This document shows, piece by piece, positions 54,498-63,307 of a stretch of 64,000 nt of DNA. The notes beneath the pieces were generated by a model. That model did not search any database. It saw only the letters and a program-made list of their open reading frames with translations, and was not told the origin of the DNA. A program made the position numbers and the translations under genes. Source of the stretch: an uncultured Pelagibacteraceae bacterium (GTDB taxonomy: Bacteria; Pseudomonadota; Alphaproteobacteria; Pelagibacterales; Pelagibacteraceae); assembly GCA_902592275.1 (NCBI GenBank), contig CACJDW010000002.1:62001-126000 (forward strand), in the 5' to 3' direction. Numbering within the stretch: position 1 is the stretch's first letter; each line of letters starts with the position of its first letter.

Positions 54498-55201
54498 TGA
54501 TTAATAAAAAAATTTTCTTTAAAGGATATAAATCAATTTTAGCACACGATAGTCCTGCAATTGCTTTAGGCTGCTGTTTTATTGCAATTGGCGCACTTCT
54601 TAAAAATTTAGGATTTAATATTCAGGAAAGTATTTTTTCAACAATGTTAACCTATGCATTGCCAGGCTCGTTAGTAATGGCCGAGTCTTTATTGGTTGGA
54701 GCATCTTTATTAAATATTTTTTTAGCAGTTTGGTTTGTAAATGCTCGTTTATATCCAATGGCTGTCTCTTTGTTCCCATTAATGATGCATAAAAATCAAC
54801 CTAAATGGAAATATTACTTTTCATGTCATTTTATAGCTGTTTCAGCTTGGTTGATTATGAAAAGTAATTACAAATCAATCGCTAAAGAACATAGAATTGA
54901 TTATTGGATAGGAATAGGAAGTGCCACTTGGAGTGTTGCTGTTTTAGGTACCCTTATTGGTTTTTGTTTTTCAGAATTTCTTAATAAAGAAATAATGATG
55001 GGTTTAGCAATTTTAAATCCTATTTACTTTTTATGCATGATGGTAGGAGCATCTAAAACAATCCAAATTACTCTATCAGTTTTGCTAGGGGCTATACTAG
55101 GACCACTTTTTTATTTTTTTTCTCCAGAGTGGTCGATTTTATTAGGTGGTGTAGCAGGTGGAACAGCAGCTTATTTAATTGGAGAAATAAATGTCAGTTA
55201 G
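54497..55201 (+). CDS. azlC: AzlC-family branched-chain amino acid exporter large subunit
   Basis: 234 aa polytopic; NARLYPMAVSLFPLM; followed by azlD-like gene. Confidence 0.82.
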   Translation: MINKKIFFKGYKSILAHDSPAIALGCCFIAIGALLKNLGFNIQESIFSTMLTYALPGSLVMAESLLVGASLLNIFLAVWFVNARLYPMAVSLFPLMMHKNQPKWKYYFSCHFIAVSAWLIMKSNYKSIAKEHRIDYWIGIGSATWSVAVLGTLIGFCFSEFLNKEIMMGLAILNPIYFLCMMVGASKTIQITLSVLLGAILGPLFYFFSPEWSILLGGVAGGTAAYLIGEINVS

Positions 55202-55514
55202 TGTGGTTTATGCAATTTTGGTTACTTCGCTTGCAACCTTTTTATCAAGGTTTCTTGGAGCTGTAAGTTCTCAAGGAATAAAAGAAACCTCAAAAATCTT
55301 TAAATGGTTTAATTGTTTAGCTTACGCAACTTTAGCTGCTTTGATAGCAAGAACAATTATTTTTCCTGTAGGAGTTTTAAATGAAGCAGGATATCTAATC
55401 AGACTTATTGTTGTAATATTATCTTTAGGAGTATTTTTTGTTTCAAAAAGAAACTATGTATATCCAACAATTTTTTCAGCAGTCTGTATGGCTCTAATGG
55501 CAAGCTACTTTTAA
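55191..55514 (+). CDS. azlD: AzlD-family branched-chain amino acid exporter small subunit
   Basis: 107 aa, 4 hydrophobic segments; overlaps azlC end. Confidence 0.78.
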   Translation: MSVSVVYAILVTSLATFLSRFLGAVSSQGIKETSKIFKWFNCLAYATLAALIARTIIFPVGVLNEAGYLIRLIVVILSLGVFFVSKRNYVYPTIFSAVCMALMASYF

Positions 55515-55553
55515 ATAAAATTGATTAATTAACTAATTAAGTTATTATTTCTT

Positions 55554-56471
55554 ATGGAAAAAATATTTGGTATAGATGTACAAGAGCACGAAAAATCAAA
55601 AAGAATTTTAAATATTAGATTAAATGATGAAATTATCGAAAAACTAATTTTTCCATTTAATAAATTTGATTTAACTGCATTAGAACTAAAACCATTCACA
55701 AGATTTACTATTGCTAAAAGTTTAGATGATTTAACAGAAAATAAACTAAGCAAGTTGATGAATTCAATTATAAGAGATAGATCAACAGGCTGTTTTATTA
55801 TCGGCCCAAGTAATATTTCCTCAAAAATAAATGATAAATTTTTAATTAAATTGTCTACAGCTACTGCACACTTAATTGGTGTACCTAATCATGACTCGAT
55901 GGCAGGAAAATATTATGTGCGGTTTCATATAAAACATGAAGATGCAAGCGATTCTTATTTAAGAAAAGCTTATGTAAACATGGATCTTCATACTGATGGT
56001 ACTTATGTGAAAGAAGTTACTGACTGGTTATTAATGACTAAATTAGAGGAGAAAAATGTCAAAGGTGGAGAAACAGTCATGCTTCATTTAGATGATTGGG
56101 AGCATTGTGATGATTTATCGAATGATCCAGTTGGTAAACAAAATTTTATTTGGGGGTCTCCAAAGAGTAAAAATGTAGATTATAAAGTAGAACATCCGGT
56201 TTTTTCAAAAGATGAAGAAGGTAGAACAAAAATATCTTATATTGACCAATTTCCAGAACCAAAAAATATGGAACAGGGTATTTTTTTACAACGTTTGTCT
56301 GATGCTTTAGAAGAAAGCAAAAAGAAAACAATTTCAAATTTACCTGTAGGATATTCATTAATAGCAAACAATCATTTTTGGCTCCATGGCAGAAAAAAAT
56401 TTCAAGAAAACACAGATCTTTGTAGAGAATTATTAAGAATCAGGGGTAAGTTTTTCAAATTTAATAAATAA
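55554..56471 (+). CDS. CsiD/GlaH-type (glutarate 2-hydroxylase-like) Fe(II)/2OG oxygenase
   Basis: VNMDLHTDGTYVKEVTDWLLMTKLEEKNVKGGETVMLHLDDWEH resembles CsiD HxD region; C-terminal HGRKKF...RELLRIRG. Confidence 0.83.
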   Translation: MEKIFGIDVQEHEKSKRILNIRLNDEIIEKLIFPFNKFDLTALELKPFTRFTIAKSLDDLTENKLSKLMNSIIRDRSTGCFIIGPSNISSKINDKFLIKLSTATAHLIGVPNHDSMAGKYYVRFHIKHEDASDSYLRKAYVNMDLHTDGTYVKEVTDWLLMTKLEEKNVKGGETVMLHLDDWEHCDDLSNDPVGKQNFIWGSPKSKNVDYKVEHPVFSKDEEGRTKISYIDQFPEPKNMEQGIFLQRLSDALEESKKKTISNLPVGYSLIANNHFWLHGRKKFQENTDLCRELLRIRGKFFKFNK

Positions 56472-56510
56472 TTTTAGCCAATCCTTAAATACAATTATAA
56501 AGAGAAACAA

Positions 56511-56540
56511 AAAAAACCCCTTAAAATAAGGCTTTTTTTG
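56511..56540 (+). terminator. Rho-independent terminator after csiD-like gene
   Basis: AAAAAACCCCTTAaaaTAAGGCTTTTTTT. Confidence 0.75.
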
Positions 56541-56658
56541 TGATAATTTTGCAACATTAATATATTTATTATTAAATATTTTTTTTTATTTTACAATTTT
56601 TAAAGTATTCAGTTATACATATTCTAAAGTTAACTTAAATTTAAGATAAGGTATTAAA

Positions 56659-57306
56659 ATGAAGAAATTAATTATTGCAATAAGCTCTATTGTGCTTCTA
56701 GCTACAAGCGCCATGAGTTTTGAATTAAGTCCATCAATAGGTATTTCAGGAAACAAAGGTGTTTATGCAGCAACTGGTATTGAAAGAAACTTCAATGAAG
56801 GAGGAACAGCTATCGATACTACTACTACAGAACATGGTGCATTCACAGATGATTTCGCTTCTATCTTTGTAGAAATAGCTTTAAATGATGCTCTTTCATT
56901 AGGAGTTGATTATGTTCCTATGGCTATTGAAACACCACAAAACGTTGCTAACATTAATGAGGGTAACGAGAATAAAGTTAGAGCTGAATTTGACCATTTA
57001 ACTACTATCTATGCAAAATTAAATATACCACTAGGTGGTTTATATTTGAAGGCTGGATATTCTCAAGTTGACGTTACTTCAATTGAAACAAACTCTAATT
57101 CTTATGGGGATGACAGCACAAGTGGTGCTACAGTAGGACTTGGCTACAATCATGAAATAGACAATGGTCTTTCTATTAGAGCAGAAATCACTGGTTCTCA
57201 GTTTGAAAATGTTGAAACTAACAATGGACAAACAAACAAAGTAGAAATTGAAGTTGAGGATATGATTGGTGCAAGAGGTACTATATCATTAGTCAAATCA
57301 TTTTAA
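56659..57306 (+). CDS. outer-membrane beta-barrel protein
   Basis: Signal peptide MKKLIIAISSIVLLATSAMSFE, alternating amphipathic strands, C-terminal GTISLVKSF. Confidence 0.72.
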   Translation: MKKLIIAISSIVLLATSAMSFELSPSIGISGNKGVYAATGIERNFNEGGTAIDTTTTEHGAFTDDFASIFVEIALNDALSLGVDYVPMAIETPQNVANINEGNENKVRAEFDHLTTIYAKLNIPLGGLYLKAGYSQVDVTSIETNSNSYGDDSTSGATVGLGYNHEIDNGLSIRAEITGSQFENVETNNGQTNKVEIEVEDMIGARGTISLVKSF

Positions 57307-57330
57307 TTAAAATTTTTATTAAACAAATTA

Positions 57331-57361
57331 AAAAGCCTCCAAAATTGGAGGCTTTTTTTTT
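57331..57361 (+). terminator. Rho-independent terminator
   Basis: AAAAGCCTCCAAaaTTGGAGGCTTTTTTTTT. Confidence 0.9.
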
Positions 57362-57382
57362 ACACGCTGCTATAATAATTAG

Positions 57383-58150
57383 ATGATTTTAGGTTTTATA
57401 GGTGTTGGCAAAATATCGTTTTCAGTAATAGAAGGCATAAGCAAATCTAAAATTAAATATAAAAAAATACTTCTTTCCCCAAGAAATAAAAATTTATCAA
57501 AAATATTAAAAAATAAATTCAAAAAAATAGAAATAGCTAAAAATAATCAAGATGTGATTAATAAGTCTAATTGGATTTTTTTAGCGATAACTCCTAATGT
57601 AGGAAAAAAGATAATTAAAAACTTAAAATTTAGATCAACCCAAACAATAATAAGTTTTATCTCAACTATAACATTATCTGAATTAAAAAAAGCAATAAAA
57701 ATAAAAGCAAAAATTATAAGAGCAATACCTTTGCCTCCAATTTCATTAAAAAAAGGTCCTATACCCATTTGTCCTCCTAATCCTAAAGTAAAAGCATTTT
57801 TCAATAATCTTGGAACAACTGTAGAGATTAAAAATGAAAAATCTTCTAATAATTTTTGGTCAACTTCAGGAATGATGGCACCTTTCTATGAGATGTTGAG
57901 AGTAATGACCGACTGGTTGATAAAAAGAGGGGTAAAAAGAAATAATGCTCAAAAATATATTACTTCTTTATTTTTAGCTTTATCTGAAGACGCGGTTGTA
58001 AATTCAAAAGAAAATTTAAAAAATTTAGTCAAAGAATCTCAAACACCCAAAGGGTTGAACGAACAGGGTGTTAAAGAATTAACTAAAGCTGGATTTTATA
58101 AATCTCTTGAAAAAACTTTAAATAGCATTCACAGAAGACTAAACAAATAA
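57383..58150 (+). CDS. pyrroline-5-carboxylate reductase-like (ProC family) oxidoreductase
   Basis: GFIGVGKISFSVIEGI dinucleotide-binding start; IRAIPLPPISLKKGPIPI; C-terminal dimerisation-like helices. Confidence 0.65.
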   Translation: MILGFIGVGKISFSVIEGISKSKIKYKKILLSPRNKNLSKILKNKFKKIEIAKNNQDVINKSNWIFLAITPNVGKKIIKNLKFRSTQTIISFISTITLSELKKAIKIKAKIIRAIPLPPISLKKGPIPICPPNPKVKAFFNNLGTTVEIKNEKSSNNFWSTSGMMAPFYEMLRVMTDWLIKRGVKRNNAQKYITSLFLALSEDAVVNSKENLKNLVKESQTPKGLNEQGVKELTKAGFYKSLEKTLNSIHRRLNK

Positions 58151-58154
58151 ACAA

Positions 58155-58943
58155 ATGTCTGAAAATATTTTAGAGATTAATAATTTGAGTAAATACTTTG
58201 GTGGATTAGCAGCTGTTTCAGATTGTTCAATTAAGGTAAAAAGAGGAACAATCACTGGTATCATTGGACCTAATGGATCTGGCAAAACAACTTTATTTAA
58301 TTTAATTGCAGGAAACTTAAAATCTTCAGGAGGAAGTGTAACTTTTGACGATGAAATTATTACCGATGTTCCTTCCTATGAATTATTTTCCAAAGGGCTG
58401 TTAAGAACTTTTCAAATTGCTCATGAGTTTTCAAATTTATCTGTTCTAGAAAACTTAATGATGGTTCCGGGAAATCAATCAGGTGAAAAACTAATGACAG
58501 CATTATTTAAACCAGGTTTAGTTGCAGAGGAAGAAGCCACAGTTAAAGAAAAAGCAAAAGAAGTTGTTGAATTTTTAAACCTCGGACATCTTTCCAATGA
58601 ACTTGCAGGAAATCTTTCGGGAGGACAAAAGAAATTATTAGAACTTGGAAGAACAATGATGGTGGATGCTAAATTGGTATTGTTAGATGAGGTAGGGGCT
58701 GGCGTTAATAGAACTTTGCTTAAAGATCTTGGAACTGCAATAGAAAAACTTAATAAAGAAAAAGGTTATACTTTTTGTATGATCGAACATGATATGGATT
58801 TTATTGGAAGATTATGTGACCCAGTGATTGTAATGGCTGAAGGTTCGGTTTTGTTTGAAGGAACAGTTGAAGAAGCAAAAAAAGATGAAAAAGTAATAGA
58901 AAGTTATCTTGGAAGAGGATCAAAATTAAAGGATACAAACTAA
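58155..58943 (+). CDS. LIV-type ABC transporter ATP-binding protein (LivG-like, second cassette)
   Basis: GPNGSGKTTLFNLIAG, LSGGQKKLLELGR, LVLLDEVGAGV. Confidence 0.92.
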   Translation: MSENILEINNLSKYFGGLAAVSDCSIKVKRGTITGIIGPNGSGKTTLFNLIAGNLKSSGGSVTFDDEIITDVPSYELFSKGLLRTFQIAHEFSNLSVLENLMMVPGNQSGEKLMTALFKPGLVAEEEATVKEKAKEVVEFLNLGHLSNELAGNLSGGQKKLLELGRTMMVDAKLVLLDEVGAGVNRTLLKDLGTAIEKLNKEKGYTFCMIEHDMDFIGRLCDPVIVMAEGSVLFEGTVEEAKKDEKVIESYLGRGSKLKDTN

Positions 58944-59650
58944 TGGCTTACTTTGAAGGAATAGAAATGACAGGTGGTTATGGTAATGGTCCAGATATTA
59001 TTAGTTCTTGTTCTGTAAATGTTAATAAAGGAGAAATAGTTTCTATTTTAGGACCCAATGGTGCTGGTAAATCAACTGCTATGAAAGCAATGCTGGGTTT
59101 ATTAAATTTAAAATCTGGATCAGTTATGATTGATGGTAAAGATATTTCAAAATTATCACCACAAGATAGAGTTAAAGAGGGTATTTCTTTCGTGCCTCAA
59201 ACAAAAAATGTTTTTGCAGGAATGACTGTTGAGGAAAATTTAGAAATGGGTGCATTTCTTATGAAGGATGAAATTCAGAACATTATTGAAGAAATCTATG
59301 AGTTGTTTCCGATTTTGAGAGAGAAAAGAAATCAAATGGTTGGAGAACTTTCAGGCGGACAAAGACAACAAGTAGCTCTAGGTCGAGCTTTAATGATTAA
59401 GCCGAGTGTTTTAATGTTAGATGAACCAACAGCTGGTGTTTCACCAATTGTTATGGATGAATTATTCGATCATATTGTAAAAGTTAAAAGAACAAACGTT
59501 GCTATTTTAATGGTAGAGCAAAATGCAAAACAAGCCTTAAGCATATCTGATAGAGGCTATGTGCTAGTTACCGGGGAAAATCGTTATTCAGGAACTGGAA
59601 AAGAATTATTAGACGATCCAAGAGTAAGAAGCTCTTTCTTGGGAGGATAA
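58943..59650 (+). CDS. LIV-type ABC transporter ATP-binding protein (LivF-like, second cassette)
   Basis: GPNGAGKSTAMKAMLG, LSGGQRQQVALGRAL, LMLDEPTAGVSP. Confidence 0.92.
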   Translation: MAYFEGIEMTGGYGNGPDIISSCSVNVNKGEIVSILGPNGAGKSTAMKAMLGLLNLKSGSVMIDGKDISKLSPQDRVKEGISFVPQTKNVFAGMTVEENLEMGAFLMKDEIQNIIEEIYELFPILREKRNQMVGELSGGQRQQVALGRALMIKPSVLMLDEPTAGVSPIVMDELFDHIVKVKRTNVAILMVEQNAKQALSISDRGYVLVTGENRYSGTGKELLDDPRVRSSFLGG

Positions 59651-59651
59651 C

Positions 59652-60662
59652 ATGGATTTTTTAAATGCTATAATTCTTTTATTAAATTATATTTTTATCC
59701 CTGCATTAACATACGGCTCTCAGTTAGCGTTAGGTGCAATCTTTGTCACGCTTATTTATGGAATTTTAAGATTCGCGAATTTTGCAACTGGAGACATGAT
59801 GTCTTTTGGAACCATGGCTACAATTTTGTTTACATGGTACTTTCAATCTTTAGGTGTTTCATTAGGTGTCTTGCCCACTGCTTTGATAGCTATTCCATTC
59901 GGAATTGTTTTGATGATTCTATATATGCTTTTAATAGATAAATTTGTCTTCAAATACTACAGAAATCAAAAAAGCCCTCCAGTTCAATTTGCAATGGTAA
60001 GTATTGGTGTCATGTTTGTAACTCAAGCTGTTGTAAGAATAATAATTGGACCTGGAGATAGAAGATTTTTTGATGGAGAAAAATTTATTATTAAAGCTCG
60101 TGAATTTAAAGAGATGACAGGTTTAAATGAAGGTCTTGCATTAAAATCAACTCAGGTAATAACTATTTTTATTACAATAGTTTTAGTTTCTTTATTATTT
60201 TGGTTTTTAAATAGAACAAAAACTGGAAAAAGCATGAAAGCTTATTCTGATAATGAGGATCTTGCTTTGTTATCGGGTATCGATCCAAAAAAAATAGTTT
60301 TAGTTACTTGGATAATTGCAGGAATTTTAGCTACTATTGGTGGTGTTTTGTATGGTTTAGATAAAAGTTTTAAACCATTTACTTATTTTAACAATATGCT
60401 CCCTATTTTTGCTGCTGCAATAGTTGGGGGAATTGGAAATCCTTTTGGAGCCTTTTTAGGAGGATATGTAATTGCTTTTTCTGAAATATTACTCACTTAC
60501 GCATATAAAAAATTCTTTATGTATATTTTACCACAAAGCATGGAACCAAATAGTTTAGTTCAACTACTGTCTACAGATTACAAGTTTGCAGTCTCGTTCT
60601 CAATCCTGGTAATAGTTTTAATTTATAGGCCTTCAGGGATATTTAAGGGGAAAGTATTGTGA
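59652..60662 (+). CDS. LIV-type ABC transporter permease (LivH-like, second cassette)
   Basis: 336 aa; LRFANFATGDMMSFGTMATI; AAAIVGGIGNPFGAFLGG. Confidence 0.9.
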   Translation: MDFLNAIILLLNYIFIPALTYGSQLALGAIFVTLIYGILRFANFATGDMMSFGTMATILFTWYFQSLGVSLGVLPTALIAIPFGIVLMILYMLLIDKFVFKYYRNQKSPPVQFAMVSIGVMFVTQAVVRIIIGPGDRRFFDGEKFIIKAREFKEMTGLNEGLALKSTQVITIFITIVLVSLLFWFLNRTKTGKSMKAYSDNEDLALLSGIDPKKIVLVTWIIAGILATIGGVLYGLDKSFKPFTYFNNMLPIFAAAIVGGIGNPFGAFLGGYVIAFSEILLTYAYKKFFMYILPQSMEPNSLVQLLSTDYKFAVSFSILVIVLIYRPSGIFKGKVL

Positions 60663-62029
60663 GAAAAAATCTAAATGTAATAGCAGCTTATAGTATCATG
60701 ATGGTGCTTATTCTTATGGTTGGGATATTTCAATCTTGGAATATAGCTTTATCAATATTTAATCTTTGTTTGATTTCCGCGGTAATGACAATGGGTGCAA
60801 ATATTCAGTGGGGATACGCAGGTTTAATTAATTTTGGAATTATGGGTTATACAGCTTTAGGTGGTTTAGCTGCTGTATTGATATCAGTAGACCCTGTTCA
60901 AGAAGCTTGGAGAGCAGGAGGTTTTGATATTTTAATGTGTTTATGGCTTATCATTGTAATGGTTTTGGTTATTCGATTTATTTTGAAAAATTTTAAAAAA
61001 TCAAAATTAAGAACTTATAGTATTGCAGCTCTTATAATAACAGGGATCATAATTATAAGAGTAACCGCAGAACCAGGTATTGAAAAAATTGAAGCTGTAA
61101 ATCCTGCATCAACAGGTTTTCTTGGAGGATTTGGATTACCAATTATATTCTCATGGATAGTTGGAGCTCTTTTTGCAGGTGGCTTAGCATTTGTAGTGGG
61201 AAAAGTTGCTCTTGGTCTTAGAGCTGATTATTTAGCTATTGCAACACTTCTAATTTCAGAAATCGTTATTGCAATTATTAAACACGAAGACTGGCTCACA
61301 AGAGGTGTGAAAAACGTCATTGGATTAAAAAGACCTGCGCCATATGAGGTAGATCTACAAACGACAGATTGGTTTATAAGCTTAGTTGAAAAGTTTAATT
61401 CAGGAAAATTAAGTGTCATTGAAAATTTGGCTGATCGACAAGGTGCTTTAAATCAACTTGTAATCGAAGGCTCATCAGTATTTGTAAAACTATGTTACTC
61501 AGGATTATTTTTAGTTGTAGTAATTATTCTTTTAATTTTAACTCAGAAAGCTCTTTATTCTCCTTGGGGAAGAATGATGAGAGCAATAAGAGATAATGAG
61601 GAAGCTGCAAATGCAATGGGTAAAAATGTTGTTAAACAACATTTATTAATTTTTATTTTAGGTTCAGCTATTGTTGGAATTGCTGGTGCAATGCTAGTTA
61701 CACAAGATGGTTTGTTTACTCCAGGAAGCTATAGACCTATGAGATACACATTTTTGATTTGGGTAATGGTTATTGTTGGTGGAAGTGGAAATAATTTTGG
61801 AGCAATTTTAGGAGGATTTGTTGTTTGGTTTTTGTGGATTGAAGCCGCACCAATTTCTTTGTTCTTAATAAACTTTTTCACTGCTGGAATTCCCGAAACA
61901 AATGCACTAAAAGCTCATTTAATAGAAAGTGTTCCTTATTTCAGATTTTTAATGATGGGATTAGGTTTGTTATTCATAATGAGGTATCGACCTAAAGGTA
62001 TACTTCCAGAAAAAATAGAAATAAAGTAA
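60659..62029 (+). CDS. LIV-type ABC transporter permease (LivM-like, second cassette); GTG start
   Basis: 456 aa; RAIRDNEEAANAMGKNVVKQHL; VGGSGNNFGAILGGF. Confidence 0.9.
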   Translation: MRKNLNVIAAYSIMMVLILMVGIFQSWNIALSIFNLCLISAVMTMGANIQWGYAGLINFGIMGYTALGGLAAVLISVDPVQEAWRAGGFDILMCLWLIIVMVLVIRFILKNFKKSKLRTYSIAALIITGIIIIRVTAEPGIEKIEAVNPASTGFLGGFGLPIIFSWIVGALFAGGLAFVVGKVALGLRADYLAIATLLISEIVIAIIKHEDWLTRGVKNVIGLKRPAPYEVDLQTTDWFISLVEKFNSGKLSVIENLADRQGALNQLVIEGSSVFVKLCYSGLFLVVVIILLILTQKALYSPWGRMMRAIRDNEEAANAMGKNVVKQHLLIFILGSAIVGIAGAMLVTQDGLFTPGSYRPMRYTFLIWVMVIVGGSGNNFGAILGGFVVWFLWIEAAPISLFLINFFTAGIPETNALKAHLIESVPYFRFLMMGLGLLFIMRYRPKGILPEKIEIK

Positions 62030-62034
62030 ACCAA

Positions 62035-62106
62035 ATGAAATATATTATATTAGGTGCTGCCGCTGCTTGGGCTTTGTATATGGCTGACAAGTATTTATTC
62101 TTTTAA
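62035..62106 (+). CDS. candidate 23-aa single-TM micropeptide MKYIILGAAAAWALYMADKYLFF
   Basis: ATG 5 nt after livM-like stop; stop overlaps next ATG (TAATG at 62104). Too short for the ORF track. Confidence 0.45.
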   Translation: MKYIILGAAAAWALYMADKYLFF

Positions 62107-63275
62107 TGAATAAAAATCTTTCGTTACTTATTTTAAGCCAGATTTTCGCTTTTACAGCTGCACCAGTCACCGTTTTTTTAAGTGGTATAATTGGTTCGAA
62201 ATTTAGTCCAATAAAATCTTTAGCAACTCTTCCAATGGCTTTGTCGGTTGTTGGAATTGCGATATTCGCTTTTTTTGCTGCAAAGCTAATGAGTTTGATT
62301 GGAAGAAAATTAGGATTTATTTATGCATCAATAGGTACATGCTTTGCATCTCTTTTAACTGCCTACTCTATAATAATAGAAAGCTTTGTCTTGTATAATT
62401 TAGGATGTTTTTTAATTGGTGGAGGAATAGCTTTTAGTCATCAATACCGTTTTGCAGCAGTCGAGGTTGTAGATAAGGATTATGCGCCAAAAGCAATTTC
62501 TATCATTTTATTAGCGGGAATAGGTTCGGCGTTTATTGGCCCTAATATTGCAAACATTTCGAAAGGATTTATTTCAGATCATATGTATGCAGGTTCTTAT
62601 CTTGCTCTTGCAGCATTATCTATTTCATCAACAATATTTTTATTTTTTTTTCAGGAAACTAAAAAGACATCAGGCAATCAATATAAAACTGGAAGAAGTT
62701 TTTTAGAACTTATGTCACAACCAAGATTTGTACAGGCACTTGTAGCTTCAGCTTTTGCTTATGCTGTAATGACTTTTTTAATGACAGCCACACCTATAAG
62801 TATGCATTTGATGGAGAAAATAAGTTTGTCCAAGACTGGATTTGTTATTCAGCTTCATATAGCAGCTATGTTTTTACCTTCACTAGTTACTGGAAATTTA
62901 ATTAAAAGGTTTGGTCATAGTAAAATTATGTATATGGGAGTTTTATTGTTTTTAGTCACAATTATTACCAGTTTATTTGAACAAAACTTTATTAATTATT
63001 TGATTGCTCTTATTTTTCTAGGTCTAGGATGGAATTTTTTGTTTATTTCAGGAACGAGCTTACTTGTTTTGTGTTACAGAGAAGAGGAAAAATTTAGAGC
63101 TCAAGGGTACAACGATTTTATCGTTTACACTATTCAAGCAGCAGCGAGTTTGTCTGCTGGGGTTTTTCTAAGCTTAACTAGCTGGAAAACTATGAATTTA
63201 ATATGTTTGATTTTTCTAATCATCATAGCTCTTTCTACTATAAGAGCTGATTTAAAAAAAAACCCCAGTAATTAA
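62106..63275 (+). CDS. MFS transporter
   Basis: 389 aa, ~12 TM segments; MSLIGRKLGFIYASIG motif A-like loop. Confidence 0.82.
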   Translation: MNKNLSLLILSQIFAFTAAPVTVFLSGIIGSKFSPIKSLATLPMALSVVGIAIFAFFAAKLMSLIGRKLGFIYASIGTCFASLLTAYSIIIESFVLYNLGCFLIGGGIAFSHQYRFAAVEVVDKDYAPKAISIILLAGIGSAFIGPNIANISKGFISDHMYAGSYLALAALSISSTIFLFFFQETKKTSGNQYKTGRSFLELMSQPRFVQALVASAFAYAVMTFLMTATPISMHLMEKISLSKTGFVIQLHIAAMFLPSLVTGNLIKRFGHSKIMYMGVLLFLVTIITSLFEQNFINYLIALIFLGLGWNFLFISGTSLLVLCYREEEKFRAQGYNDFIVYTIQAAASLSAGVFLSLTSWKTMNLICLIFLIIIALSTIRADLKKNPSN

Positions 63276-63291
63276 ATTACTGGGGTTTTTT
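63254..63291. terminator. bidirectional Rho-independent terminator between convergent genes
   Basis: AAAAAAACCCCAGTAAT-taa-ATTACTGGGGTTTTTT, A-run/T-run symmetric. Confidence 0.9.
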
Positions 63292-63307
63292 GAATTAAGA
63301 TAAAAAA

